Shown: one piece after another, positions 45,417 through 55,415 of the stretch | Position numbering within the stretch: the stretch's first letter is position 1 | Layout of the letters: every line of letters begins with the position of its first letter | From: Mnemiopsis leidyi | Taxonomy: Eukaryota > Ctenophora > Tentaculata > Lobata > Bolinopsidae | NCBI GenBank assembly: GCA_000226015.1 | Contig: JH152687.1 | Span: 149,115 to 213,114 of the forward strand | Direction of reading: 5' to 3' | DNA: 64,000 bases | Made by a program: the position numbers and the translations under genes | The notes under the pieces: model-generated | What the model was told of the DNA's origin: nothing | The model's database searches: none | Seen by the model: only the letters and a program-made list of their open reading frames with translations

Positions 45417-48400
45417 TTAGTCAGAATCGTCGCAGTACATGACATTGTTGGTGGGGTTTATTGCCACTGAGTCCTCTTCATCTCCACTCGACAGCCGTTT
45501 AAACTGAAAAAGAAATTAATCAACTCAGTTTCTCTTATTTTTTGACTAGCGTATTTTCGGCAGTCAGTTGAGTAATGGCGATTTTTAATAAGCTATGGCA
45601 CTTTTAAGGTATTCATGCATATTTGTATGCAATTTCCTTTACAGCAGTAGTTAGAAATTATCAAGGTAATTAATAGCGTGACATTTAAACCCAAGTCATT
45701 GAGTTCAACAAGCACAAGAAAAGTTGCACGCTTGCTCGTTAAGATCCACAAAAACCTACCCGCTTGCTGGGAGGAGATTCAGGTCCCTCAGGAGTGCCGC
45801 GCAGAGCTGCGAGGAGCGCATCGTCTATTATAGACTCGTCCGCGTCCATGTTATCAGGAGTCGGAGAAAAGGGCGAGGAGGGGAGAGGAGTTATGTTGTT
45901 GTTCTGATTGCCAGGTTCAGGAGAGGGTGGTACAGGAGACAAGCTGTCCTTATCTGGAGGCTCGGGGGACAGTATTAGAGAGTTCTCTGGTTGGGGAGTG
46001 TTGGTGGAAGGTGGGGGCGCTTTTCTTGTAAACGGGTTTTCTTCCTCCAAGGTGTCATCAAGGGAAGGTCGATTAGTCGTTGTGTGGTTGTTAGTGAAAT
46101 GTCTGGTGGAGGTAGGTGGCTGTCTGTTTGAGGGAGGAGGTGGAGGTTTGCGAAGAGATGTGTTGGTCGGAGCTCTCACGCTTGTTTTTGTAATGTTTCC
46201 TACTCTAGAAGTGTTTGTACTCTGACCTGAAATACAATATTGTCGGATAATAAAATGTCTAATTGTTGTCTAAATATAACAAAGTTGCCTTGTTTAGCGA
46301 ACCAGTTTATTTCATTTTACCTAAAACACGTTTTAATAACTTTGGTGTTGAGCATCCGACCTTCTTCAGGAAATTTGTCTCTTCGGCTTTAATGTGATCA
46401 TCGAAACTGTATGGCTTTACGCTTAATTGCATTTGAAGCGTGCTAAATATTTTTCACCATTCATGTTTTTGCGCCATTGATTTTTGTAATTTTCAGGCAT
46501 TTAGACCACAGCTGTAAGTGCAAGCGAGTTGAAAAATGTGGGTAGTCGATAATTGGTTAGATAAAAGTCACTATGTAAACTATTGCAATCGCCTAGTCAA
46601 TTCACAGCTCTTCCGTTACAACCAATCTCGAAAAGCGGCCATTTCTAGTGGTTAAAAACTTGAGCTACTTTTGTCGTTCTTTTGGTTAATGGACGCCGAT
46701 AGATCAGAAGTTCGTGTTTTTTTCTCTTTTTGTTGCGTGAATCATGATTCGTAACAACCACCATAACATCTGGCCGAGATTGGACGACATTTCTCTCATC
46801 TTTCCGTGAGAAAAATACATTGTGATCACGTCGTGCCTATTCATAACACTTCACTGATTCAATTACACCCCCAGCCGGATTCATTTGTATTCGTGCAGCA
46901 TTTGACCTTAGTTTCATTTTAGCTTGCACGGTGTACTTTTGATACGAGCACGTGATGAACGAAAGATATGTTTAACGTCAATGGATATATCACCGTGCCG
47001 GATGACGACCACCTGGAATGTGATCCTGAACGGAAACTTTCCACGGCTCCTGACAAGAATATTCTGGAACAACCCATCACGATCAACGTAAGTGGGCTGA
47101 GATTCGAGATCAGGAAATCTACGTTGGAGAGGTTTCCAGATACCTTGCTGGGCTCCAGCGAGAGGGAATTTTACTATGACATATACAGGAAGGAATATTA
47201 TTTCGAGCGACATCGACAGTCGTTCGAGACGGTCATTTACTACTATCAGTCAGGGGGACTCATCAACATCCCTCCTTGTTTAAATCCCGAAATATTGGCG
47301 GAAGAGCTGAAGTTTTTTAAGATAGGAAACGACGCCATGTTAGCACGCATCACGGGCCGACACATCCTAGAAACTCTGGCGGCGAATCCGAATATCCAAC
47401 TTCCGACAGACCCGCTGAGACGGAAGGTCTGGCTAACATTCGCTGATCCAGACTCTAGCGACATGGCCAGGTACGTGCACTACGTAGACACAATCATGAT
47501 AATGGTAGCGATAGCGGCACAGTGCATTGAGACACTCCCTGCGTTTGACCACCTAAAGAAAATAGATCAGGGTATATTGAGGGGAGAACTGGAACAGGAC
47601 TGGGACGTCTGGTTGGTCTTCATGGTGGAGGTCGTCTGTATTGCCTGGTTCTCTCTCGACTTTGTCGTCAGACTCCTGCTTTGTCCCGACAAAAAAACTT
47701 TTCTCACGTCAATTATGAATTGGATTGACTTCTTATCGATCCTTCCATTCTACTTGAACATTGCATTAAATAGGACTAATCCTGAAGGGACGATAGATGC
47801 ACTGATGATTCTCAGAGTCACCCGGTTGCTCCGAGTTCTCAGACTTGCCAGAATCTTCAAAATGAGTCGTAGGTTTGACGGACTGTTTGCCCTGGGCTAT
47901 GCTCTGAGAACAGGGGCTAGCGAGCTGACACTCCTCGTCGTCTTGCTGACGACATGTGTAGTTCTCTTCAGTAGTCTGGTGTACTTTGCTAACGAGGCGG
48001 ACCCTAATTCTCCCTTCAAGTCGATCATACACGCGTTCTGGTGGTGTGTAGTTACAATGTCCACGGTTGGGTACGGCGACCAGGTTCCCACCACCTTCCT
48101 AGCCAAAATAGTCGGAATTATCACGGCCCTGACAGGAATCCTGGTCATAGCACTTCCGTACCCCATCATCGTATCCAGGTTTAACAAGTACTATGAGATG
48201 CAGAAGAAGATAAAGGGCACAACAGCAGGACTATCAGTATTTGATGACAGCGGTGGAGACGGCCAGGTCTCCTTTCCTCAACCTCAATACGAGGGTGTGA
48301 TATTCCGGGGAAACAGAGACGAGTTTACCAGCAAGCAGGACGCGGAGGACAAGGATAGTCTGCAGTACTTTTGTCACGTGCTCAACTAAGCAGTGTCCGG

Positions 48401-51400
48401 TTTGTGTTTAGGGTAGTGCAGTCGTGTGTGGATTGGGAGGAGAATTGGTGTGGAGATTTTGTTTATTATTATCGGTAGTGCAATTAACAGATTAGATCTT
48501 TTATCGTAATTGATAATAATCCAATAATAATGGTTGTGTTGTACTTTTACTTACTGTATTGAGAAGTATTTTGATCAGTTAGGGTGGCTAAAACAAAGTC
48601 ACACTCGTACAAGCCGTCGCCTTCAATCGCCATTATCACCGGCCTGAAACAAAGATATGTCTGATTTTGATGTGGCGATTAGATTATTAATTATTAATTT
48701 TTGGGTGAGCACTGCACACCACACATAGGTCTCGTGACAAGTTAAGATGGAATACAGAGTTTTAAGCAGATTTTCAGAGTTCTGAAACTAAATTATTTGG
48801 AACTGCAACAATGATTGTATTTTTTCATATCACATGTAAGAATGAAGAAAGAGCTATAGCTCAACATGAAGTTTTTTGTACAATGTTTAGAATGATGTGC
48901 AATTGTAGTTGGTAAAATCGCATCTTCATTTTGTACCTTTCTCATTGACCGATAATTATCTGATAAAATAAGCGATCGTAACAAAAGCACTATGTTGAAA
49001 GCTGATCTTACCATTCTTCACACCAGGAAGACTACATTTCAAATTCAAACATATAGACTTATGGAGAAACAGCCTTGTGGAGTGTGGACACTATTGATCT
49101 TTACTTTTATATATTGATAATAAATTCATTATACAGCAAATAAAACTAACCTTTGTTTAAAAAATGAGAGAAGTTAAAGCTTGTAACCCAAACTATATTT
49201 GAAATAGTCAAATTACAAATTGTGCAACACAGATTGTGCATTGTGCAACACAGATTGTGCATTGTGCAACACAGATTGTGCATTGTGCAACACAGATTGG
49301 GCAATAAAACTGACCGACAATACCATTGCATCACACAACACCGCATCGCAACAGAATTAATTCAAAATGTAATAAACGCTATTATTCAATGGACCAATCT
49401 TGACTCATCGTTTGTCGTAAAGTATGCTTTCCGACATAAACAATAAGAATTGGTTTACTTTGGTTCAATCAAATTAAACGTCGTAAAACGAATTTTCCAA
49501 ACTAAGCTAACTGCGAAACTAGGGGTTTGATATCAGTTCTAGATATCAAGGATTTCTACAAATGGCAAAAAGAAGCCTTTACCGCACCTGCCTGGATCAT
49601 CAAAGTAGAGATGCAGAGGTTGAGCTACTGCATCCTGAAACTGAAGTACAGCTCTCAACTCCTTCAAACAGAATGTTACCTCCCGGTCAACGGACACGTT
49701 GTAGCACGGGAACTCGCTACTCGCTAGTCGCATTTCCGTTTGTAACACCTGGTGTAGTTATAAGTAGTAGTAGTAGTAAGTAGTGTAGAATATCTAGTGT
49801 AGTTATAAGTAGTACTAAGTAGTAGTAGTAAGTAGTGTATTTATGGTTTCGATATGTTATGGTGTTGTGCCTGGGCCGAAGAATCAACCAAGCTACAAGG
49901 TGAAAACGGAGCAGATATTTGAACGAACACAAATTCCACTAATAGTCAATTCAGGCAATTGAGTATCAGCTGGTAGCTCAATTGGTAGAGGTTGTCGGAT
50001 CATACCCGACTCGGCACGGAAAGGGTCCATGAATTTTCTGAATTTAATATCAGTGCAAATCGTGTTCATTCAAATATCTGTTCCGTACACATCATAAAGC
50101 TTGATTGGTCCTTCGGCCCATCCAGAGCAACATAATATGAGTGGTAATCAGAAGTGTAGTTATAAGCAGTTAAGTAAAGTAATACGTACACGGTAAAATT
50201 AAGTGAACAGGAGTTAGTTTTACATTTAACTGTGATTCACATGATGACAACAAGCGACAAAACTAAAGGGGCACGAATTGAAACTTTAAATTAAAATTTT
50301 GTGGACCTAAAATTAGGTAATGTATTTAGTGTATTTAGCAAGAAAACGATCTTAAGGTTCTCAAAAAACGTTAGAACTTGAAGAGGAATCTATAGAGGAA
50401 AATAAACATAGAATTTAATAACTTTCCAAACCTTTCCGTACTGACTCTCTTCCTCGACGTAGTTACTTAGCATGGTGTGATCGTGCTTAGCATTCAGAGT
50501 TATCTCGACAACGTTCAGAGGAAAATGTTGGACACACTCGCCTAGAAACCTGGAGTAGGTTGTTCAATTATTAGGGAGTGTGTTGTTGGGGTTGTGGGGT
50601 TGGGGTGGTGGGGTCGGGATACTTTTGTAATCGATTTATGAAACAAGAGAAAGTTTGTCGGCAAAAAGATTTTTTATCAAAACTGTTCAGAAATACAAAA
50701 TAGGTAAGCACCATTGAGAAATTACAATAGTAGCAAAAATGTATGTTTAGCAACTAACTTTTGATTTGAAGTGATGTGAAGGACCGAAGAGTTTTTGTTG
50801 AAGATTGCGCTGAGTCCTTCACATTCTTGAAATGTGAGATTGAACTGCTTCTTTATACCTGTACACGAAACTGTTGTATTTGAACAAACTTAAACTAAAT
50901 GAAATATTCCTTTCGACTTGTTGGTACGAATAAATAAGATGAATTTCTTCGTTATACTCTAACTGAGAACTGTTGGCTGAAAAAGGAAATTTACTTTCTT
51001 TTAAAAAATATTGTTTCCCTTTTTCTTCAGCAGTCGCCGTTAGAGGATAAAGACAATTTCCCTTACTTATTCATTTTTACGATATCCGACTCTTAGACAG
51101 TGCCCTAGAGAACATTCTATTTTGACTTGTAGCATGATTATTGCAGGAAGAGCTACAAACTTACAAGATAAAACACTAACCATGCCTATGTTGGAGACCA
51201 AACACAAGCTCGCCCTCTCGAAACTTGAGTTCAATCGAGAAGTTTTCCACTGATCTTTCAAGACTAGCTAAGTTCTTGAATATCGACAGGCAGGACTGAA
51301 GGAAGTAAACATGTTGGTTGAAACTCATCATCGTCAGACAAAAGATCAAACAAGCCCTACTATACCTTTTACTAAATTGTTTGTTGTACGTTATGTTTTG

Positions 51401-52472
51401 TCTTAAAGTAAAATTGTATAAAATTCCCTTTGAGTTACTGCACAAGTTTCTGATTTGTCATTTTCCGTTGCTTTGATACGATTTTGTGAATTAACTTCTT
51501 AATCAACTTATTATTGTTGGACAACTTTTATAATTTTGACACACTATTTTCGAACATACAGAATTTAATAATTAATTAAATTGGACGAAAGCCCATTGCA
51601 TAAAATTTGAACTAGCCCTACCTTCGCTGAAACTTTGCAGCGCAGCTCGCCTGAGTTCTGACTTTGGAGGGAAAACTTCGAGAAAAATGAAGTCTGGAAG
51701 AGGAACGATCCATAAGCAGAACGTGATAGGTTAACTGTCCGCACTGCGAGCTGAAAGATGATTTACCAATTACTTCGAGCAATGCAGATTTTAGCTAGGC
51801 TTATCCTGTATCATACATAGATCAGACTGGCTACAATGAACCTGTTCTATTCGACAAAATCTATCGACAATTGTTGATATGTGGCGTAATGTTATACGAT
51901 ACTTTTAGGACATCTGGCCAACATGAATGATAACAAACGTTAAACACTGTTGGTGGATTGAGAAGAAATGACCGTAACGTTTAATACTAAACAAAATAAT
52001 CAGAGCCCTGAACACAAGACAATAAACAAGATCACTGAGCTGTGAGAACTTACCCCACTCGCTTCTCCCTCAAAGTAGATCTCCTCCCCGACCCTGGCCA
52101 GACATGTTATAGCTTTACCGAAAACTGGAAATGATAATTGTTAAACACAGTAGTCAGTCTGTGAAATGACAGCAAATCGTGTGTTCTTCGTCGCCAAAAA
52201 ATATTTTGAGCAATAGACATGATGCTCTGATCTACAATACAGCGTTGGCGGACGTACGTGAAATCAAAATGCAAAGTAGTTCTGTTATCGCGCCGTACGT
52301 TAGCGAAGTTCCTAAAAATGCAACAATTGGGGCAACCCTGGGAAAATTTAAATTTCTAGAAGGTCCTAGCAAGTTACTTTATCAGAACATCTTAAATAGT
52401 CTATTTCTAGTCATTTATTTAGACAAGTGAAAAATTACCTTTGATATGTCGTCCCGGCGCAGTGCAGTTCAT
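45417..52472 (-). CDS. RAD9A: RAD9, subunit of the 9-1-1 checkpoint clamp
   Basis: With RAD1 and HUS1 forms the PCNA-like clamp that recruits TopBP1 and activates ATR. Ten exons with matching phases: 52439-52472 (MNCTAPGRHIK), 52054-52124 (VFGKAITCLARVGEEIYFEG), 51622-51750 (VRTVNLSRSAYGSFLF), 51181-51295 (SCLSIFKNLASLERSVENFS), 50759-50858 (FNLTFQECEGLSAIF), 50432-50549, 49588-49748 (VLQTEMRLASSEF, KELRAVLQFQDA), 48555-48643 (PVIMAIEGDGLYECDFVLAT), 45760-46226 and 45417-45503, 456 residues. The clamp fold matches RAD9A along its length. The long penultimate exon encodes a Pro/Ser-rich regulatory tail. The protein ends with acidic Ser motifs (SSGDEEDS and CDDSD), comparable to the CK2-phosphorylated TopBP1-binding end of vertebrate RAD9. 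Intron 8 contains a K+ channel gene on the other strand; intron 6 contains a foldback element. Confidence 0.93.
46968..48389 (+). CDS. Shaker-type (Kv1-like) voltage-gated K+ channel, intronless
   Basis: Pore-forming alpha subunit, 473 residues. T1 tetramerisation domain about residues 37-127 (ITINVSGLRFEIRKSTLERF, YYFERHRQSFETVIYYYQSG). Six membrane segments: S1 about 168-190, S2 about 213-238, S3 about 249-267 (NWIDFLSILPFY), S4 about 278-300 (ILRVTRLLRVLRLARIFKMS, basic residue every third position), S5, pore (WWCVVTMSTVGYGD) and S6 (IALPYPIIVSRFNKYY). The TVGYGD filter is intact. T1 and pore point to the Shaker family. Two oddities: the S6 gate motif is Pro-Tyr-Pro where Shaker channels have Pro-Val-Pro, and S4 carries an additional outermost Arg relative to Shaker. 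One exon from ATG to TAA inside RAD9 intron 8 on the opposite strand. Start: first ATG, with T1 beginning soon after. Confidence 0.95.
   Translation: MFNVNGYITVPDDDHLECDPERKLSTAPDKNILEQPITINVSGLRFEIRKSTLERFPDTLLGSSEREFYYDIYRKEYYFERHRQSFETVIYYYQSGGLINIPPCLNPEILAEELKFFKIGNDAMLARITGRHILETLAANPNIQLPTDPLRRKVWLTFADPDSSDMARYVHYVDTIMIMVAIAAQCIETLPAFDHLKKIDQGILRGELEQDWDVWLVFMVEVVCIAWFSLDFVVRLLLCPDKKTFLTSIMNWIDFLSILPFYLNIALNRTNPEGTIDALMILRVTRLLRVLRLARIFKMSRRFDGLFALGYALRTGASELTLLVVLLTTCVVLFSSLVYFANEADPNSPFKSIIHAFWWCVVTMSTVGYGDQVPTTFLAKIVGIITALTGILVIALPYPIIVSRFNKYYEMQKKIKGTTAGLSVFDDSGGDGQVSFPQPQYEGVIFRGNRDEFTSKQDAEDKDSLQYFCHVLN
49215..49303. repeat. 21-bp tandem repeat, about 4 copies
   Basis: Unit TTGTGCAACACAGATTGTGC plus A, in RAD9 intron 7. 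It explains the open frames on both strands here. Confidence 0.9.
49750..49850. repeat. ~47-bp tandem duplication rich in AGTAGT, at a RAD9 acceptor
   Basis: GGTGTAGTTATAAGTAGTAG occurs next to the acceptor of exon 49588-49748 and again about 47 bp further, with a further GTGTAGTTATAAG at about 50155 on the far side of the foldback element. Confidence 0.7.
49852..50138. mobile_element. Foldback/MITE-like element with ~90-bp inverted arms around a tRNA-like core
   Basis: Left arm 49852-49948 and right arm about 50041-50138 are imperfect inverted complements (for example GATATTTGAACGAACAC on the left against GTGTTCATTCAAATATC on the right; GGGCCGAAGAATCAA against TTGGTCCTTCGGCCC). Between them lies a tRNA-like segment. 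GTGTAGTTATAAG flanks both sides, perhaps part of the target. Located in RAD9 intron 6. Confidence 0.65.
49967..50040 (+). tRNA. tRNA-Met(CAT)-like sequence, probably a pseudogene or SINE head
   Basis: TAGCTCAATTGGTAGAGG is a near-perfect D-arm/A-box. It is followed by an anticodon arm GTCGG-ATCATAC-CCGAC, with a seven-base loop reading anticodon CAT with T33 and A37. The T arm is degenerate (GGGTCCATGAATT) and the acceptor stem (CAGCTGG) has no 3' partner, so a working tRNA is unlikely. It may serve as a pol III promoter for the surrounding inverted-repeat element. Confidence 0.4.
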
Positions 52473-53018
52473 TTGATATACATCGTTTAATGTAACTTTC
52501 AACTTCTATAAGAATTATATGTTGAAGTTAAACTCTTTTAGCGGGCATAGAATTTTGAGGATTTGCAAGAGTATAAGGGACCTGTTTTGGAGTTTTGCCT
52601 CGGATACCAGCTATATTGATAATAAAACACAGAATCCGTACTATTTTCGTAACAGATTAATCGTGATACAATATGGAACAGATAAGTTGTTCAACGAAAA
52701 TGATTTACAAAACTTAACTTTATCAAGATGTATTTCAGTAATCAGAATTAACGAAATATGCAGTTTAACATATATCATGTAGTTATGTTTCTTTGATCGA
52801 TAAATTTTATATACTATAATAATAATCACGCGATTTCGCATTATATCGCTGCTTTCATTGGTGATGTCGTTTCTTTAACTGATGATAAATTATCAATGCT
52901 AACATAAAACCCAAATGCAAACTATAACAATTAATAATACAAGTGATCGAAGCTTAAAAACGCACAAAAAACTCTATAAAATTGCAAATTAACAGCACAA
53001 ACACAAGATGAAACTTGC
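52473..53018. other. Intergenic between RAD9 and the FAD synthase gene
   Basis: AT-rich, should include the RAD9 promoter and FAD synthase 3' UTR. No motif or gene that I can support. Confidence 0.5.
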
Positions 53019-53696
53019 CTAGCCCCTTCCCGCACGTTCCTGCAAACCGTCTGTCAGGCAATAAGCAGGCCTGTAAGTTTCACCATTCTCGCTCAGCAGG
53101 GCAGGGTTAGGGGTGGTATTACGTACGTTGCCTAGCGACGTGTAGCCAGCGTCATACAGCCGACAATACGGAACTTTCAACTCCCGCATAAAGCGCCACA
53201 CTTGATCGTACGTCCATGTTAATATGGGGTTGACTCGCATCAAGTCAGGCCAGCCTGGATCGCAGGGAATGAAGGGACGCAACGTCGCTGCATACGGGTC
53301 TGTCGATCTGGTCCCCATGAGTACAGCGGAAATGTGCGGCATTTCCTTCTTCAGTTCAAATAAAGCAGGCTTGATCTTGCCGTTCATTTGAACCATCTTC
53401 AGTTTATACAGTTCCACAGACTGTTCAATAAACTTGTTCACTTCGGGAAATCCCTCGTCTATTTTGATGTTTATTGTCAGAACTTTAGCGTTCTGTAAGT
53501 TCAACTTGTGAAGCGCTATGTGTAACAAGTGGAGAAGAGCAGTGCAATCCTTCCCACCGTTAAATGCTAGTGCTATATTCTCAACCCCATATCTATTTAT
53601 AGCTTCCGTGATAATTTCAACACTTTCCTCCGCTAACAGTCTGATGTCTTCACTGCATTGTGATATGTTGGTGAGGAGGACAGGATTCAATAACAT
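53019..53696 (-). CDS. FLAD1: FAD synthase (FMN adenylyltransferase) catalytic domain protein
   Basis: Makes FAD from FMN and ATP. The 225-residue frame is the PAPS-reductase-like domain. Motifs: ALAFNGGKDCTALLHLLH (P-loop-like ATP site), MGTRSTDPYAATL, VNPILTWTYDQVWRFMRELK, VPYCRLYDAGYTSLGNVRNT. The N-terminal molybdopterin-binding-like domain of vertebrate FLAD1 is absent, so the protein resembles the short, catalytic-domain form. No intron within the frame. The first ATG (MLLNPVLLTNI) lies inside the last unit of a 55-bp tandem array, directly after an acceptor-like TTCCCAG. An upstream non-coding exon or alternative start is therefore likely; a start at a downstream Met is not supported by any other conserved residue. 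Confidence 0.9.
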   Translation of the reverse strand: MLLNPVLLTNISQCSEDIRLLAEESVEIITEAINRYGVENIALAFNGGKDCTALLHLLHIALHKLNLQNAKVLTINIKIDEGFPEVNKFIEQSVELYKLKMVQMNGKIKPALFELKKEMPHISAVLMGTRSTDPYAATLRPFIPCDPGWPDLMRVNPILTWTYDQVWRFMRELKVPYCRLYDAGYTSLGNVRNTTPNPALLSENGETYRPAYCLTDGLQERAGRG

Positions 53697-54104
53697 TGAC
53701 TAAACTGGGAATACAAGTGTTAGTGGATAAGCTTACAGGATTCAATAACATTGACTAAACTGGGAATACATGTGTTAGTAGATAAGCTTATAGGATTCAA
53801 TAACATTGACTAAACTGGGAATACATGTGTTAGTGGATAAGCTTATAGGATTCAATAACATTGACTAAACTGGGAATACATGTGTTAGTGGATAAGCTTA
53901 CAGGATTCAATAACATTGACTAAACTGGGAATACATGTGTTAGTAGATTCAAGCTTACAGGATTCAATAACATTGACTAAATTGGGAATACATGTGTTAG
54001 TGGATAAGCTTATATGATTCAATAACATTGACTAAACTGGGAATACATGTGTTAGTGGATAAGCTTACAGGATTCAATAACATTGACTAAACTGGGAATA
54101 AATG
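53681..54104. repeat. 55-bp minisatellite, ~7.7 copies, each with donor, branch-like motif and acceptor
   Basis: Plus-strand unit starts CAGGATTCAATAACATTGAC and continues TAAACTGGGAATACATGTGT then TAGTGGATAAGCTTA. On the coding strand each unit reads an exon-like 23 bases (TTTAGTCAATGTTATTGAAT plus CCT), then GTAAGC, CACTAACAC and TTCCCAG. The last unit runs into the FAD synthase coding sequence. Units are nearly identical; one has a two-base insertion. Confidence 0.95.
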
Positions 54105-54470
54105 TTCGAGGACAAGCATGAACTATAGCAATATGAACAATGCACAAAGCTTATTTATTACTATGGCAGATGTTATTGTGAAACAACAATTCAGAGTTAT
54201 ATTTTATGGTTAATTGTTGACAGTGAATTTATTGGCAACTAGCTCAATTTAGTATCAATTGCAAAAATTAAATCCATAAAAAGTAAACAGAGAAAACTTT
54301 GTAGGAAGCATGTTTGAATAAAAACTATACATTTTAAGATCCTTAATTCACTGTGAATTGAACCTCCGTTATAATCAAAACTTAAAAGCTTTAATTCCTC
54401 AAACAATAATTTAGTTGAAGTCGAGGCAAAGTGCTGGGTCACGAAATACAAAGTTAACTTTTAGAAGAAC

Positions 54471-54782
54471 TCATTTTACACTAGCTTCCTTCTTCATATT
54501 ACACATGGCATAAAGCAACATCTCGTGTTTGCACTGCTCCCGGTCCATTTGGTTTTTAACCAAACAATCCCGGAATTGCTGTTTAAATTTGGAACAGTCG
54601 ACGTCTGAGTCCAGCACATTGACTAAACTCTGATTTTCGTCACAAGTCAATCTTTCCACGTTTTTAAGTGATTTCTGAAGAGACTCTATTCGTTCAGACC
54701 TCAATTTTTCAAATTCAGCCTTTCGCTCCTCTGGCGACTTTTTCTGTGCTGAAGCTTTTCCATCGTCTTTTGAATCAGCCAT
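54471..54782 (-). CDS. Small twin-Cx9C (CHCH) protein, 103 residues
   Basis: The C-terminal half has C-x9-C twice (CSKFKQQFRDC and CKHEMLLYAMC), the disulfide hairpin of intermembrane-space proteins oxidised by MIA40 and ERV1. The N-terminal half is a charged, probably coiled helix (SPEERKAEFEKLRSERIESL). I cannot assign it to a named family: too short for MIC19/MIC25 and lacking COX17/COX19/CMC signatures. No intron in the frame. It lies 690 bp upstream of the FAD synthase frame and about 350 bp from COX19 on the same strand. Confidence 0.75.
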   Translation of the reverse strand: MADSKDDGKASAQKKSPEERKAEFEKLRSERIESLQKSLKNVERLTCDENQSLVNVLDSDVDCSKFKQQFRDCLVKNQMDREQCKHEMLLYAMCNMKKEASVK

Positions 54783-55136
54783 GGCCTACAACAGAAGGTC
54801 CAACTAGTTAAAATCGGTTCCATGTTTCACAATTAACTACAAAAATGAAGTACTGATCTTTCTGACTTTAAAGGGATCAGTTGCTCAAAGATTCCGTGAA
54901 TTTTTGCTACACAATAGTGCGATGACAGATACAATACTCCAAATATTATATAAATAGTACTGTAAAGTTGTAAAGACATAATGGCATGTTACAAATTCAA
55001 AAAAAGTAATAAATTAAGGGTCACCAAACGGAAACGTAACCAACAGAAACGTAATGTAGCTCATATTTTGTGAATTTCTGAAACATCCGATTTAAGTACA
55101 TACTTTGAAAAAACTACACGATTTTTTTTACACGAT

Positions 55137-55415
55137 TTAAGAAACGCCCTCCTTTTTACCCTGATTTTGAGCAGTCCTAATCTCGACACCCTTATACCCT
55201 AGATCATCTAGATTCTCTTTGGTCATGAGGTCATTGTCCATGCGACACTGAAGGTACTCTCTACTCTCCACCTTACACTCTCTCTGGCTATAGTTGTTCT
55301 TCTTCAAGCACGCCATGAACGTCTCCATCAGGGATTTACACTCTCCGAAATGGTCCAGAGGGAAGCTCCCTTTGTCAGGTGGGCTACCACGTGGTACATT
55401 CGGAGACCAGTTCAT
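55137..55415 (-). CDS. COX19: COX19, cytochrome c oxidase assembly factor
   Basis: Twin-Cx9C copper-related assembly factor of the mitochondrial intermembrane space, 92 residues (human 90). PPDKGSFPLDHFGECKSLME is the COX19 N-terminal signature; CLKKNNYSQREC and CKVESREYLQC give the cysteine pairs, followed by CRMDNDLMTKENLDDLGY. Single exon from ATG (MNWSPNVPRG) to TAA. Confidence 0.95.
   Translation of the reverse strand: MNWSPNVPRGSPPDKGSFPLDHFGECKSLMETFMACLKKNNYSQRECKVESREYLQCRMDNDLMTKENLDDLGYKGVEIRTAQNQGKKEGVS

Noticed and set aside
45724-46225. Plus-strand frames rich in Gly and Arg
   Set aside because: Antisense shadows of the proline/serine-rich RAD9 tail exon.
49967-50040. Functional tRNA-Met
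   Set aside because: D and anticodon arms look real but the T arm and acceptor stem do not pair, so it is listed only as tRNA-like.
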